Source: Rickettsiales bacterium
GTDB lineage: Bacteria > Pseudomonadota > Alphaproteobacteria > Rickettsiales > UBA1997
Assembly: GCA_947441875.1 (NCBI GenBank)
Contig: CANEUR010000005.1
Span: forward strand, 1-15,368
Reading direction: 5' to 3'
DNA length: 15,368 nt
Below the pieces are notes generated by a model. That model worked only from the letters and a program-made list of their open reading frames with translations. It had not been told where the DNA came from and made no database searches. The translations under genes and the position numbers were made by a program. This document shows positions 1 to 8,324 of the stretch, in pieces (within the stretch, counting starts at the first letter, position 1; each line of letters starts with the position of its first letter).

Positions 1-1839
1 GTCTACACAACTAGATCAGAAACTATTTTTGGAGCTTCGTTTTTAGCTATTTCTCCCTATCATTCATTAGCTGAAGAAGTAGCTAAAACTAATATTGATG
101 TAGCTAAATTTATTACTGCTTGCAATATGTCTTCCACTAGCGAACAAGATCTTGAAAAACAAGAAAAATTCGGCATTAATACTGGTCTTGTAGCAATAAA
201 CCCTGCTAACCAACAAGAGTTACCTATTTTTATTGCTAATTTTATTTTGCTTGAATACGGCACAGGGGCAATTTTTGCCTGCCCAGCACACGATGAGCGA
301 GATTTTGAATTTGCTACTAAATATAATTTACCAATTATTCAAGTGGTGCAAAACAATAATTTATCAGAGCAACTTGTGCCATATTGCCAAAACGAAGGAA
401 CTCTTTTAAATTCAGATTTTCTTAATGGTTTAACTTGTCAAGAAGCTAAACAAAAGATCAATCAATATTTCATAAATTTAGGCATTGCCCAGCTTAAAAC
501 TAATTATCGCTTACGTGATTGGGGAATTTCTCGACAACGATATTGGGGTTGTCCTATCCCTATTTTATATTTACCAGATGGCTCGGTTGTGCCAGTTCCA
601 GCTCATCAACTGCCAGTTGATTTGCCTGAAGATATTGATTTTTCTAAACCAGGCAATCCTCTTGCTAATCACCCCACTTGGAAATATACCACTTACACCG
701 ATTCTTATGGCAAAACTCATCAGGCAATTCGTGAAACCGATACTTTCGATACTTTTTTTGAAAGTTCTTGGTATTTTTTAAGATTCGCTTCTCTTTCGCC
801 AAATAAACCTTTTGATAGCCACGAAATATCTCAAATATTGCCAGTTGATCAATACATTGGCGGAGTTGAACATGCGGTTTTGCATTTGCTTTATGCTCGA
901 TTTTTTGTGAAAGCTTTAAAAAAATGTGGTTATTTTAATTTAACCGAGCCTTTTACTAACTTACTTACTCAGGGTATGGTATGCCATGCAACTTATCAAA
1001 ATCAACAAAAAAAATGGTTACATCCCAAACAAATTGATTTTTCATACAATCCACCACTTGAAATTGCCACTAAACAACCAGTTTTAGTTGGTCGATCCGA
1101 AAAAATGAGTAAATCAAAAAAAAATGTGGTTGAACCTGCTGAAATAATAGAACAATATGGAGCAGATACTGCTAGGCTTTTTATGATGTCTGATAGCCCT
1201 GTAGCAAGAGATCTTGATTGGTCTAATGCTGGTATTGAAGGTTGTTTTCGTTATTTGAATCGTTTATTTAAAATTTATCAAGGTTTTTTACCAAATTTAC
1301 CAACTCAAATTATTTATTTTGATAGCAAAAATAGTCAAAATTTTAATGATGCACAGCATGCATTATTATCTTTAATTCATCAAACTATTTATGCAGTAAA
1401 ATTTCAATATGAAAAAATATTTTTTAATTCGGCAATCGCTAAAATTAGAGAATTCTCAAATTATCTCGAAAAATTTACATTAACTTGCTCTCTTGATGTT
1501 AGTTTAATGGCATTTGCTCTTGAATCTTTATTAATTTTGCTTAATCCTGTCGTTCCTCATCTTACCGAAGAATTATGGCAAATGCTGGGCAAAAAAACTT
1601 TACTTGCCAATGAATATTTTGTAATTTACGACGAGGCTTTACTGCAAAATAATACTATCAAAATAGCTGTGCAAGTCAATTCAAAATTACGTGCTGTGCT
1701 AGATGTTGATTGTGAAATAACCAATGCTAATCTAGAGCAATTGTGCTTAAATAATATTAATGTGGCAAAATTTTTAGCTAATAATAAAATTAAAAAAACC
1801 ATTATTGTGCCTAAAAAATTGGTTAATTTTTTAATTTAA
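1..1839 (+). CDS. leuS: Leucyl-tRNA synthetase, 3' part (5' end outside window)
   Basis: This class I aminoacyl-tRNA synthetase charges tRNA-Leu with leucine in the cytoplasm. The frame is open from base 1, so the gene starts upstream. The 612 residues present are roughly the last 70% of a usual 850-residue LeuRS. Residues 1-10 (VYTTRSETIF) match the threonine-rich start of the CP1 editing domain, and GTGAIFACPAHDERD further on is its second editing-site motif. After that come the return to the Rossmann fold (LRDWGISRQRYWGCPIP), FESSWYFLRF, the alphaproteobacterial-looking TQGMVCHATY, and the catalytic KMSKS loop at 1102-1116. The anticodon-binding helical domain and the small C-terminal domain follow, ending in a TAA. 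The N-terminal HIGH motif lies outside the window. An internal ATG at 127 is not the start, because conserved editing-domain sequence precedes it. sucC follows after 80 nt with no clear terminator hairpin between. Confidence 0.97.
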   Translation, partial: VYTTRSETIFGASFLAISPYHSLAEEVAKTNIDVAKFITACNMSSTSEQDLEKQEKFGINTGLVAINPANQQELPIFIANFILLEYGTGAIFACPAHDERDFEFATKYNLPIIQVVQNNNLSEQLVPYCQNEGTLLNSDFLNGLTCQEAKQKINQYFINLGIAQLKTNYRLRDWGISRQRYWGCPIPILYLPDGSVVPVPAHQLPVDLPEDIDFSKPGNPLANHPTWKYTTYTDSYGKTHQAIRETDTFDTFFESSWYFLRFASLSPNKPFDSHEISQILPVDQYIGGVEHAVLHLLYARFFVKALKKCGYFNLTEPFTNLLTQGMVCHATYQNQQKKWLHPKQIDFSYNPPLEIATKQPVLVGRSEKMSKSKKNVVEPAEIIEQYGADTARLFMMSDSPVARDLDWSNAGIEGCFRYLNRLFKIYQGFLPNLPTQIIYFDSKNSQNFNDAQHALLSLIHQTIYAVKFQYEKIFFNSAIAKIREFSNYLEKFTLTCSLDVSLMAFALESLLILLNPVVPHLTEELWQMLGKKTLLANEYFVIYDEALLQNNTIKIAVQVNSKLRAVLDVDCEITNANLEQLCLNNINVAKFLANNKIKKTIIVPKKLVNFLI

Positions 1840-1919
1840 CTTATCAAAAAAACATATTGCTTTTAATTTTTTGAGAACTAAAATTTTTCTACTTTTTAAT
1901 TTTAAATTTTTAAACTAAA

Positions 1920-3089
1920 ATGAACATTCACGAATATCAAGCTAAATCTTTACTAAAACAATTTGGTATAGCAGTGCCAGAAGGTTATCCTGCATTTAAT
2001 GTGCCAGAGGCGGTTGAATCTGCTAAACAACTACAAAATGCAGGCTATAAAGTTTTTGTGGTAAAAGCTCAAATACATGCTGGTGGCAGAGGTAAAGCTG
2101 GAGGGGTAAAAGTTGTAAAAACCATCAATGAAGTTCAAGAAAAAGCTAAAGAAATTTTAGGTAAAATTTTGGTTACTCACCAAACTGGTCCTGAAGGCAA
2201 AGAAGTAAAAAGGCTTTACATTGAAGCTGGCTCAAATATTAAAAAAGAATACTATTTATCTGCGGTTGTCGATAGAAAAAGTAAAGCTATTGTTTTTATG
2301 GCTTCTACCGAAGGCGGTGTTGAAATTGAAGAAGTAGCCGTTCATCATCCAGAAAAAATTATTAGTGTTGTTGTTGATATTGCTACTGGTATTCAAGCTT
2401 GCCACACTCGTAAATTAGGTTTTGCTCTTGGTTTTTCTGGCGAAACTCTTAAAAAATTCAGCAAATTAGTGGTTTCTTTATATAATTTATTTTTAGCCAA
2501 AGACGCTTCGCAAGTTGAAATTAACCCATTAGTTGAAACTCAAGAAGGCGATATAATTGCTCTTGATGCCAAAATTAATTTTGATGACAATGCTCTATAT
2601 CGTCACGACGAAATAAAATCTTTACGCGATCTTGATGAAGAAGAACCTCTAGAAATTGAAGCTTCTAAATACGATCTTAATTATGTTAAAATGGATGGTA
2701 AAATTGGTTGTATGGTTAATGGTGCAGGTTTGGCTATGGCAACAATGGATATAATTAAACTTTATGGCTCTTCCCCTGCTAATTTTCTTGATGTTGGCGG
2801 TGGTGCAACCAAAGAAAAAGTAACTGCGGCTTTTAAAATTATTTTATCCGATCCTAATGTAAAAGGTATTTTGGTAAATATTTTTGGTGGCATTATGCGG
2901 TGCGATATAATTGCTAACGGCATCATTGAAGCTGCTAAAGAAGTGAGTTTAAATGTTCCGTTGGTAGTCAGGCTTGAAGGTACCAATGTTGATTTAGGCA
3001 AAGAAATATTGGCAAAATCTGGTCTTGCAATCATTCCTGCTAACGATCTTGATGATGCAGCTCAAAAAATTGTTAATGCTGTTAAATAA
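1920..3089 (+). CDS. sucC: Succinyl-CoA synthetase (ADP-forming) beta subunit
   Basis: SucC pairs with SucD to interconvert succinyl-CoA and succinate with formation of ATP or GTP, in the TCA cycle. The 389-residue product has the normal family length and begins with the canonical MNIHEYQAK, which fixes the start. The ATP-grasp domain spans about residues 1-240, with the nucleotide-binding GGRGKAGG loop at 55-62 and the metal-binding VEINPL at 199-204 followed by DAKINFDDNA. The C-terminal ligase domain (about 250-389) shows NGAGLAMATMD, FLDVGGGA and VNIFGGIMRCD. No Shine-Dalgarno sequence precedes the ATG; the 80-nt leader is almost pure A/T. The usual partner gene sucD does not follow; prmC overlaps the 3' end instead. 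SucD must be encoded elsewhere if the enzyme works. Confidence 0.97.
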   Translation: MNIHEYQAKSLLKQFGIAVPEGYPAFNVPEAVESAKQLQNAGYKVFVVKAQIHAGGRGKAGGVKVVKTINEVQEKAKEILGKILVTHQTGPEGKEVKRLYIEAGSNIKKEYYLSAVVDRKSKAIVFMASTEGGVEIEEVAVHHPEKIISVVVDIATGIQACHTRKLGFALGFSGETLKKFSKLVVSLYNLFLAKDASQVEINPLVETQEGDIIALDAKINFDDNALYRHDEIKSLRDLDEEEPLEIEASKYDLNYVKMDGKIGCMVNGAGLAMATMDIIKLYGSSPANFLDVGGGATKEKVTAAFKIILSDPNVKGILVNIFGGIMRCDIIANGIIEAAKEVSLNVPLVVRLEGTNVDLGKEILAKSGLAIIPANDLDDAAQKIVNAVK

Positions 3090-3966
3090 ACAAAAAACAA
3101 ATTCTCTAACTGTTGGTTATGCTTTACAACAAGCTAAACAACAGTTAGAAAATATTGAAAATTCCTACCTCGATTCTCTTTTACTTTTGCAAAAAGTAAC
3201 ACTATTTTCTAAAGAGCAACTTATTTTTAATCTACAACAAACTATTTCTCCTCTGCAGTTTAAAACCTTTTCTTCATTGGTTAAAAAAAGAAAAAATCAT
3301 CATCCCATAGCTTATTTACTTGGTTACAAAGAATTTTTTGATTTAAAATTTTTTGTTAATAAACATACTTTAATTCCTAGGCCAGATTCCGAAATTTTAG
3401 TAGAGCAAGCTATAAAATATTGCCAAAAAAATTTATCAACAAATAATATAAAAATTCTCGATTTATGCTGCGGCTCTGGCTGTTTAGGAATTACTATGCT
3501 AAAAAATATTACCAATGCTTCATTAGTTACTTGCGACATCAATAAAAATGCTGTAGCAATGGCAAAAAAGAATGCTAAATACCATCTGGTTGATAAAAAA
3601 ACAAAATTCATCACTAGCAATTTATTTGATGACTTAAAAAAATATACTAATTATTTTGATATTATCATTACTAATCCGCCATATATTAAAACTTCAATAA
3701 TCTTTAATTTACAACCAGAAGTAAAAAATTTTGAACCATTTTTAGCTCTTAACGGTAGGGAAGATGGCTTATATTTTTATCGGCAAATCGCCAAACAAGC
3801 TAATATCTTTTTAACTGCAAAAGGTAATTTATTTGTGGAAATTGGTCATGATCAAGAAAAATCGGTGATAAAAATTTTTCAGCAATCTAATGAGTGGAAT
3901 TATATTAAAAGTTATAATGATTTATCTGGTATAACTAGAGTTTTGCAATTTCAAATTAAGATCTAG
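3076..3966 (+). CDS. prmC: Peptide chain release factor N5-glutamine methyltransferase
   Basis: PrmC uses S-adenosylmethionine to methylate the glutamine of the GGQ motif in release factors RF1 and RF2, which improves termination. I place the start at the ATG at 3076 (MLLNKQKTNSL), giving 296 residues, the usual size. The frame is open back to an ATG at 3025, but those extra 17 residues lie over sucC and look unlike PrmC. The N-terminal helical domain covers about residues 1-95. The SAM-binding motif DLCCGSG lies at 129-135, and the catalytic substrate-binding NPPY at 200-203 (3673-3684), followed by the family-typical LNGREDGLYFYRQI. The start overlaps the end of sucC by 14 nt, suggesting translational coupling. 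The stop lies just before the palindromic element. DNA methyltransferases share NPPY, but the helical N-domain and the DGL motif favour PrmC. Confidence 0.93.
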   Translation: MLLNKQKTNSLTVGYALQQAKQQLENIENSYLDSLLLLQKVTLFSKEQLIFNLQQTISPLQFKTFSSLVKKRKNHHPIAYLLGYKEFFDLKFFVNKHTLIPRPDSEILVEQAIKYCQKNLSTNNIKILDLCCGSGCLGITMLKNITNASLVTCDINKNAVAMAKKNAKYHLVDKKTKFITSNLFDDLKKYTNYFDIIITNPPYIKTSIIFNLQPEVKNFEPFLALNGREDGLYFYRQIAKQANIFLTAKGNLFVEIGHDQEKSVIKIFQQSNEWNYIKSYNDLSGITRVLQFQIKI

Positions 3967-4270
3967 ACAATTTTTGCATCAGCTGATACCAATTTCCATC
4001 TTAAATAATCAAATAACAAAATAGTTTTAAAACCAAAGTTTTATCTAGATAAATCAAGGTTTTAAACTAAAAATTAAAATTAATAAATATGAAGTTATTT
4101 GATTATTTAAAAATGGGTTTTGGTATTAGATTAAAAATAGTTGAAATTTATACCAAAAATGGTAAAAATTAATGATGCAACAATCCCTTTTTGCACCTCG
4201 CAAAACAGCATTAAAACATTTTTATCTTCCAAAAAAAATCTTTGTTGAGAGGTGATGATGAAGTTGGTAA
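3967..4270. other. Gene-poor spacer between converging prmC and argD
   Basis: These 304 bases separate two converging genes. Most of the stretch is the nested palindromic element described separately (3970-4184). The right part holds a possible 27-codon reading frame (ATG at 4172, TGA at 4253-4255) with no recognisable homology and no ribosome-binding site; I do not call it a gene. No RNA gene and no classic GC-rich hairpin with a U-run is visible, so the large palindrome is the only candidate for terminating transcription from both sides. Confidence 0.7.
3970..4184. repeat. Nested palindromic, MITE-like element of about 215 bp
   Basis: Several inverted repeats are stacked inside one another. 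The ends pair over 12 nt with one mismatch (3970-3981 with 4173-4184, core TTGCATCA). Next, 3985-4017 pairs with 4094-4127: 17 nt are perfect (GTTATTTGATTATTTAA at 4094-4110 and its complement), then an imperfect stretch ends in GGTAT. Further in, 4026-4034 (TTTAAAACC type) pairs with 4058-4066. At the centre is the 12-nt perfect palindrome TTATCTAGATAA (4041-4052). The right arm recurs upstream of the helicase gene near 12386, so this is dispersed repeat sequence rather than only a terminator. No transposase and no clear target-site duplication are visible. It could be a MITE, a palindromic element like those of other intracellular alphaproteobacteria, or a bidirectional terminator derived from one. 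Confidence 0.75.
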
Positions 4271-5446
4271 TTATATTTGCGATAAGGCTAAATTTGCTTT
4301 ATGATAAAATTCTTCTAGATTACAGCGATTAATAATTAATGGAGGTAAAATTCTAATAACATTTTCACCAGCTGGAATGGTTAATAATTGGTTTTCAATA
4401 AATTTTTCTACCACATTGGTATTTAATAAACAATCATTAATTTTTAAACCAAGCATTAAGCCAACCCCTCTTACCTCTGCAATAATTGCAGGATATTTTT
4501 GTTGTAAAGAAAAAAGTAGTGTTTGTAATTCTTTAGACATTTGTTGCACTTGTTGAAAAAAACCTTCGGCTAAAATTGTATCAAGTAAGGCATTTGCAAC
4601 AGCCATTGCTAAAGGATTGCCACCGTAAGTTGTGCCATGAACACCGTATGTCATGCCACAAGAAGCATTTTTAGTAGCCAAGCAAGCACCAAGAGGAAAG
4701 CCACCACCAATTCCTTTGGCTGTAGAAATTATATCAGGTTTTACTCCAAAATAGTGAGAAGCAAATAAATAACCAGTTCTGCCCATGCCGCATTGAACTT
4801 CATCAAAAATTAATAATATTTGATGCTCATCACATAGTTTTTTTAATTGTTGTAAAAAAGATAAAGAGGCAACTCTGATACCTTCTTCACCTTGAATTGG
4901 CTCAATTAAAATAGCGGCTGTTTCGCTAGAAATAGCATTTTTTACCGCTTCAATATTGTTAAACTGCACATTATCAAAACCTGGTAAAGCAGGGGCGAAA
5001 CCTTCGAGATATTTTGGCTTAGAAGCCGCTGAAATTGTGGCGATAGTTCGACCATGAAAAGCTCCAGAAAAAGTAATAATACGATATCGAGGAGAGTTTT
5101 TGACATAAAAATGTCTTCTTGCCATTTTTATAGCACATTCAATACTTTCGGCTCCAGAATTGCAAAAAAAGACATAATCTGCAAAAGCACTAGCAGTAAC
5201 TAGTTTATCGGCATAATTATTGAGTTGATTAGTATTGTAAATATTAGAAACATGCCAAAGTTTTTGAGCTTGTAAGGTGAGAGCAGAAACCAAATTAGGA
5301 TGACAATGACCTAAGGCATTAACAGCGATTCCTGCACCAAAATCGAGGTAAGATTGGTTATTGTAAGTAAATAAATAAGAGCCGTTACCATAGCTAAAAT
5401 TAAGATCGAATCTTTTGTGAACTGGTAAAAGCTTACTAGATGTCAT
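4271..5446 (-). CDS. argD: Acetylornithine / succinyldiaminopimelate aminotransferase
   Basis: This is a class III PLP-dependent aminotransferase. ArgD enzymes convert N-acetylglutamate semialdehyde to N-acetylornithine in arginine synthesis, and many also act on N-succinyl-diaminopimelate precursors (DapC activity) for lysine and peptidoglycan. The 391 residues match the family length. Visible landmarks are DFGAGIAVNALGHCHP (about 35-50), the phosphate-contact motif SGAES (97-101), the FHGRT motif (130-134), DEVQCGMGRTG with the cofactor-contacting aspartate D215, and the Schiff-base lysine K244 in STAKGIGGGFPLGA. GTTYGGNPLA follows, and the C-terminal domain runs to the end. It lies 24 nt after sppA on the same strand and is probably the last gene of the rpsA-sppA-argD operon. 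The ATG has no Shine-Dalgarno sequence. No other arginine genes are nearby, so the diaminopimelate role is plausible. An ornithine or 4-aminobutyrate aminotransferase is less likely given length and motifs. Confidence 0.92.
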   Translation of the reverse strand: MTSSKLLPVHKRFDLNFSYGNGSYLFTYNNQSYLDFGAGIAVNALGHCHPNLVSALTLQAQKLWHVSNIYNTNQLNNYADKLVTASAFADYVFFCNSGAESIECAIKMARRHFYVKNSPRYRIITFSGAFHGRTIATISAASKPKYLEGFAPALPGFDNVQFNNIEAVKNAISSETAAILIEPIQGEEGIRVASLSFLQQLKKLCDEHQILLIFDEVQCGMGRTGYLFASHYFGVKPDIISTAKGIGGGFPLGACLATKNASCGMTYGVHGTTYGGNPLAMAVANALLDTILAEGFFQQVQQMSKELQTLLFSLQQKYPAIIAEVRGVGLMLGLKINDCLLNTNVVEKFIENQLLTIPAGENVIRILPPLIINRCNLEEFYHKANLALSQI

Positions 5447-5470
5447 TTTAAATATTGAAAATAAAAAAGT

Positions 5471-6391
5471 TTATTTTATAGGAGAAAAAGATGTATTTGC
5501 CATAATTTGCGGTTTGGCAATGTTAATATTAAATTGTCGTACAAAAGGTATTTGATTAAGAAATTGTTTAATAAAATTGTGTTCTTTTTTAACTATTTCG
5601 ATTTCTTTTATTGGAGTTTTATTAATATCAATTTTTTTATTCAACAAAAATTTTGCCACTTCTTCTTTTCCGCCGATGCTATCTATTAAGCCAGCTTTTA
5701 AAGCTTGTCGACCTGTAAAAATTCTACCATCGCAAACATTATTAGTAGTGATTTTTTTACCCCTTCTTTGCTTGACTAAATCACAAAAAAATTGTTGAGA
5801 ATCGGCAATTGAAGCATCGATAACACTGTTTATTTTAGGGCTAGATTTTTCAAATAAAGATGGGCTACCTTTAAGAGGAGAAGATTTATAATTATGAAAT
5901 TCAATACCTAATTTATTAGCTAAATTAGTAATTTCATAAGATTGCATTAAAACCCCTATAGATCCAGTAATAGAGGCATTGTAAGCCACAATATGATCGG
6001 AAGCTAAACTTGCCATATAAGCACCAGAAGCACCAACAGATTCAATTAAAATTATCAAAGGTTTTTTATTGGCAATATATCTTAAATCGTTATAAAGTAT
6101 TTCGCTACCAACAATCCCACCACCTGGACTATTTATGATTGCCAAAACTGCTTTTATATTGTTGTTTAAAGATATTTCTCTTAAAATTTTACTGCGATAA
6201 TCGTCTTCAAAAATTTCACCTTCAATTTTAATAGAAGCAATATGATCGCCCTCGATAGCAACAGAATTGCCATCAAAAAAAAATAATCTAGATAACAAAA
6301 TAATAGATAAAAAAGATAATAACCAAACGAAATTTCTTAGTTTATGAACTTGGTTTTTTAGATAAATCAGGGCGATCAAGTTGTTTTGCAT
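5471..6391 (-). CDS. sppA: Signal peptide peptidase SppA-type S49 membrane serine protease
   Basis: S49 proteases degrade cleaved signal peptides in the inner membrane. The 306-residue product is of the short, single-domain type. It has one hydrophobic segment near the N-terminus (about residues 21-39, after a charged stretch), which should anchor it with the catalytic domain outside the cytoplasm. The S49 core shows INSPGG (86-91), SVGASGAYMAS with the expected nucleophile S122, and a lysine at K174 in the context LKGSP. The 52-residue spacing between them equals the Ser-Lys spacing of the short bacterial SppA enzymes as I recall it. DGRIFTGRQALKAGLIDSIGG further on is also typical. Its ATG directly follows the rpsA stop (TAAATG), so it is very probably co-transcribed and translationally coupled with rpsA. 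SohB-like proteases are the alternative, but they are usually longer. Confidence 0.9.
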   Translation of the reverse strand: MQNNLIALIYLKNQVHKLRNFVWLLSFLSIILLSRLFFFDGNSVAIEGDHIASIKIEGEIFEDDYRSKILREISLNNNIKAVLAIINSPGGGIVGSEILYNDLRYIANKKPLIILIESVGASGAYMASLASDHIVAYNASITGSIGVLMQSYEITNLANKLGIEFHNYKSSPLKGSPSLFEKSSPKINSVIDASIADSQQFFCDLVKQRRGKKITTNNVCDGRIFTGRQALKAGLIDSIGGKEEVAKFLLNKKIDINKTPIKEIEIVKKEHNFIKQFLNQIPFVRQFNINIAKPQIMANTSFSPIK

Positions 6392-8098
6392 TTAGCTATT
6401 ATCTTTTAAAGATTCTAAAACATTACCTGCAATGCTGCCAAGTGTGGAGCCACTTTTTTCTTCGGAATAAAAATGATTTTCTCTTTCTTGGGCTTCTAGC
6501 TCTTTAATTGAGAGTAGCATTTTACCGGTAATTTTATTAAATAAAGCCACTTTCGCTTCTATGCGATCGCCAACCTCAAAGCTTTCAGTTTTTTGGTTTT
6601 GTTTGTTGTTTGAGATGTCGAGTCTTTTGATTATGCCTTTTAAACCAGAATCTAATTCAACTTCTAAGAAATCTTTTTTAATGGCAAGAATAACTGCAGA
6701 AACCACCGATCCTTCGTTAATTTTAGAAATTTCTGATAAAAAATTAGTGTTTTCAAGTTGACGAATACCAAGAGAAATTCTTTCTTTCTCGTGATTGCTA
6801 CCTAAAACCATAACTTTAATTTTTTCACCAGACTTATATTTTTTTTGCACTTCTTCATTGATACCATTAGATGAAACATCAGAAGCATGAACTAAGCCAT
6901 CAACTCCGCTTTCAAAACCAACAAATAAGCCGAATTCAGTAAAGTTTTTAACTATACCTTCAACCACATCGCCAACTTTATTTTTTTCGGCAAATTGTTG
7001 CCACGGATTTTGTTCGCATTGCTTCATGCCAAGAGATATACGGTGATTTTGTGGATTAATATCAAGAACCATAACCTCAACTTCTTGACCTGCGGTTATG
7101 AATTTATTTGGATTGTTAGAATTTTTTAACCAACTCATTTCAGAAACATGCACCAAACCTTCAATACCTTGCTCTATTTCAACAAAAGCACCATAATTGG
7201 TTAAATTAGTTACTTTACCTTTTAGAGTGGCTCCAACTGGGTATCTTTGCAAGATAGATTCCCAAGGATTTTGTTGTAATTGCTTCATGCCAAGAGATAC
7301 TCTTTTGTTTGCTTCGTCGTATTTAATTACTTGCACTTTTACTTCTTGACCAACTTTTAATAATTCTGAAGGATGTTTAATGCGGCACCAAGAAATATCG
7401 GTAAGATGCAGCAAGCCATCGAAGCTACCAAAATCGATAAATGCGCCATAATCGGTAATATTTTTAATAATACCATCAATAGCATCGCCAACTTTGATAG
7501 TAGAAAGAACTTTATCTTTTTCGAGATTTCTTTGACTTTCAAGAACTGCTCTACGAGATACTACAATATTGCCACGAATTTCATCTATTTTCAGAACTAA
7601 CAATTTTTCGATTTTATTAATTAAAAAGCCGTCATCGGTAAGTAAAACAGTATCAACTTGACTTCTTGGTAAAAAACAAATAATACCGTTAATATCAACA
7701 GCATAACCACCTTTTACTCTGCCAATAACCTTACCCTCAATGATAGTTTTATCTTCGAGACAGTGTTTTAAAAAATTCCAGTTGTTTAATCTTCTAGCGT
7801 TATCACGACTTATTATCAACTCACCTTTTTTATTTTCAAGCCTTTCTAATAATACATCAACAACATCGCCTTTTTCTATTTCACCATCTCTTTTAAATTC
7901 GGCAATATCAATAAAACCAACCGATTTTGCACCAATATCAACTGCTACGGTTTTTTCATTAATGGCAACAATAACGCCTTTGATAACTGTACCCTCTTTT
8001 AATTGTTGAGAATCGCTTTCGTATTCGTGAAATAATTTGATAAAATCTTCTTTTAAAAAGATTGGCTCAGCTTGGTTTTGATTGTTAATATTAGACAT
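6392..8098 (-). CDS. rpsA: 30S ribosomal protein S1
   Basis: S1 sits on the 30S subunit, binds mRNA leaders, unfolds them and helps start translation. The 568-residue product has the normal length and carries six S1 (OB-fold) repeats at about residues 36-101, 118-184, 203-273, 288-360, 375-447 and 461-533. Repeats 3 and 4 contain the best-kept cores (ITDYGAFIDFGSFDGLLHLTDISW and the parallel NLTNYGAFVEIEQGIEGLVHVSEMSW region). Repeats 3, 4 and 5 each end with SLGMKQ or SLGIRQ, and repeats 3 and 4 are followed by NPW. Repeats 1 and 2 are divergent, as expected because they bind the ribosome. The leader on the - strand (from 8099 upward) is A/T-rich without a Shine-Dalgarno motif, typical of S1 genes, which often control their own translation. 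sppA follows with no gap. Confidence 0.97.
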   Translation of the reverse strand: MSNINNQNQAEPIFLKEDFIKLFHEYESDSQQLKEGTVIKGVIVAINEKTVAVDIGAKSVGFIDIAEFKRDGEIEKGDVVDVLLERLENKKGELIISRDNARRLNNWNFLKHCLEDKTIIEGKVIGRVKGGYAVDINGIICFLPRSQVDTVLLTDDGFLINKIEKLLVLKIDEIRGNIVVSRRAVLESQRNLEKDKVLSTIKVGDAIDGIIKNITDYGAFIDFGSFDGLLHLTDISWCRIKHPSELLKVGQEVKVQVIKYDEANKRVSLGMKQLQQNPWESILQRYPVGATLKGKVTNLTNYGAFVEIEQGIEGLVHVSEMSWLKNSNNPNKFITAGQEVEVMVLDINPQNHRISLGMKQCEQNPWQQFAEKNKVGDVVEGIVKNFTEFGLFVGFESGVDGLVHASDVSSNGINEEVQKKYKSGEKIKVMVLGSNHEKERISLGIRQLENTNFLSEISKINEGSVVSAVILAIKKDFLEVELDSGLKGIIKRLDISNNKQNQKTESFEVGDRIEAKVALFNKITGKMLLSIKELEAQERENHFYSEEKSGSTLGSIAGNVLESLKDNS

Positions 8099-8324
8099 AA
8101 AATGTAAGTATATTTTGAAAATTTATATAAAACTTTCAGGTAAAATTGATTAATAAAATAGCTTTTTAATGAAGATAAAAATACAACATGCAAAAACTAT
8201 AATAATAATTGTAAAAACATTTTTTTATATTTGCAATTATTTTCTTGTAAAAAAATACAAAGCATAATAATATTATTTGCTAGTTAAAAGTTTTTGACTT
8301 TATTTATAGAAATAATATTAATAT
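8099..8324. promoter_or_regulatory. Divergent spacer between rpsA and the thiolase gene
   Basis: These 226 bases must hold the start signals for both the rpsA operon (leftward) and the thiolase gene (rightward). On the + strand there are two candidate sigma-70-like pairs. One is TTGTAA (8245-8250), 16 nt, then TAATAT (8267-8272). The other is TTGACT (8294-8299) with an ATTAAT box at 8317-8322, which would leave almost no leader before the ATG at 8325. On the - strand, TATAAA about 25-30 nt before the rpsA start is the only box-like motif seen. All are weak calls, because any AT-rich sequence yields such matches. Confidence 0.4.

Noticed and set aside
127..1839. Complete 570-residue leuS starting at the ATG at 127
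   Set aside because: The frame is open to base 1, and residues before 127 match the LeuRS editing domain, so the gene is cut by the window edge and not short.
3025..3075. Longer prmC start at the ATG at 3025
   Set aside because: It would add 17 residues encoded entirely within sucC and unlike the PrmC N-terminus. The ATG at 3076 gives the usual length and a short coupling overlap.
4172..4255. A 27-codon + strand reading frame (ATG at 4172, TGA at 4253-4255) in the prmC/argD spacer
   Set aside because: It has no Shine-Dalgarno motif and no recognisable family, and its first bases are part of the terminal inverted repeat of the palindromic element. A frame of this length is expected by chance.
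6950..7310. Near-identical 19-20 nt stretches about 265 nt apart on the rpsA strand (near 7020 and 7282)
   Set aside because: They encode the SLGMKQ/NPW segments at the ends of consecutive S1 repeats. The similarity reflects the known domain repetition of S1, not a separate DNA element.
5507..8009. Several 60-90 codon + strand frames across sppA and rpsA
   Set aside because: They are antisense to genes with intact conserved motifs and have no start signals or family resemblance of their own.
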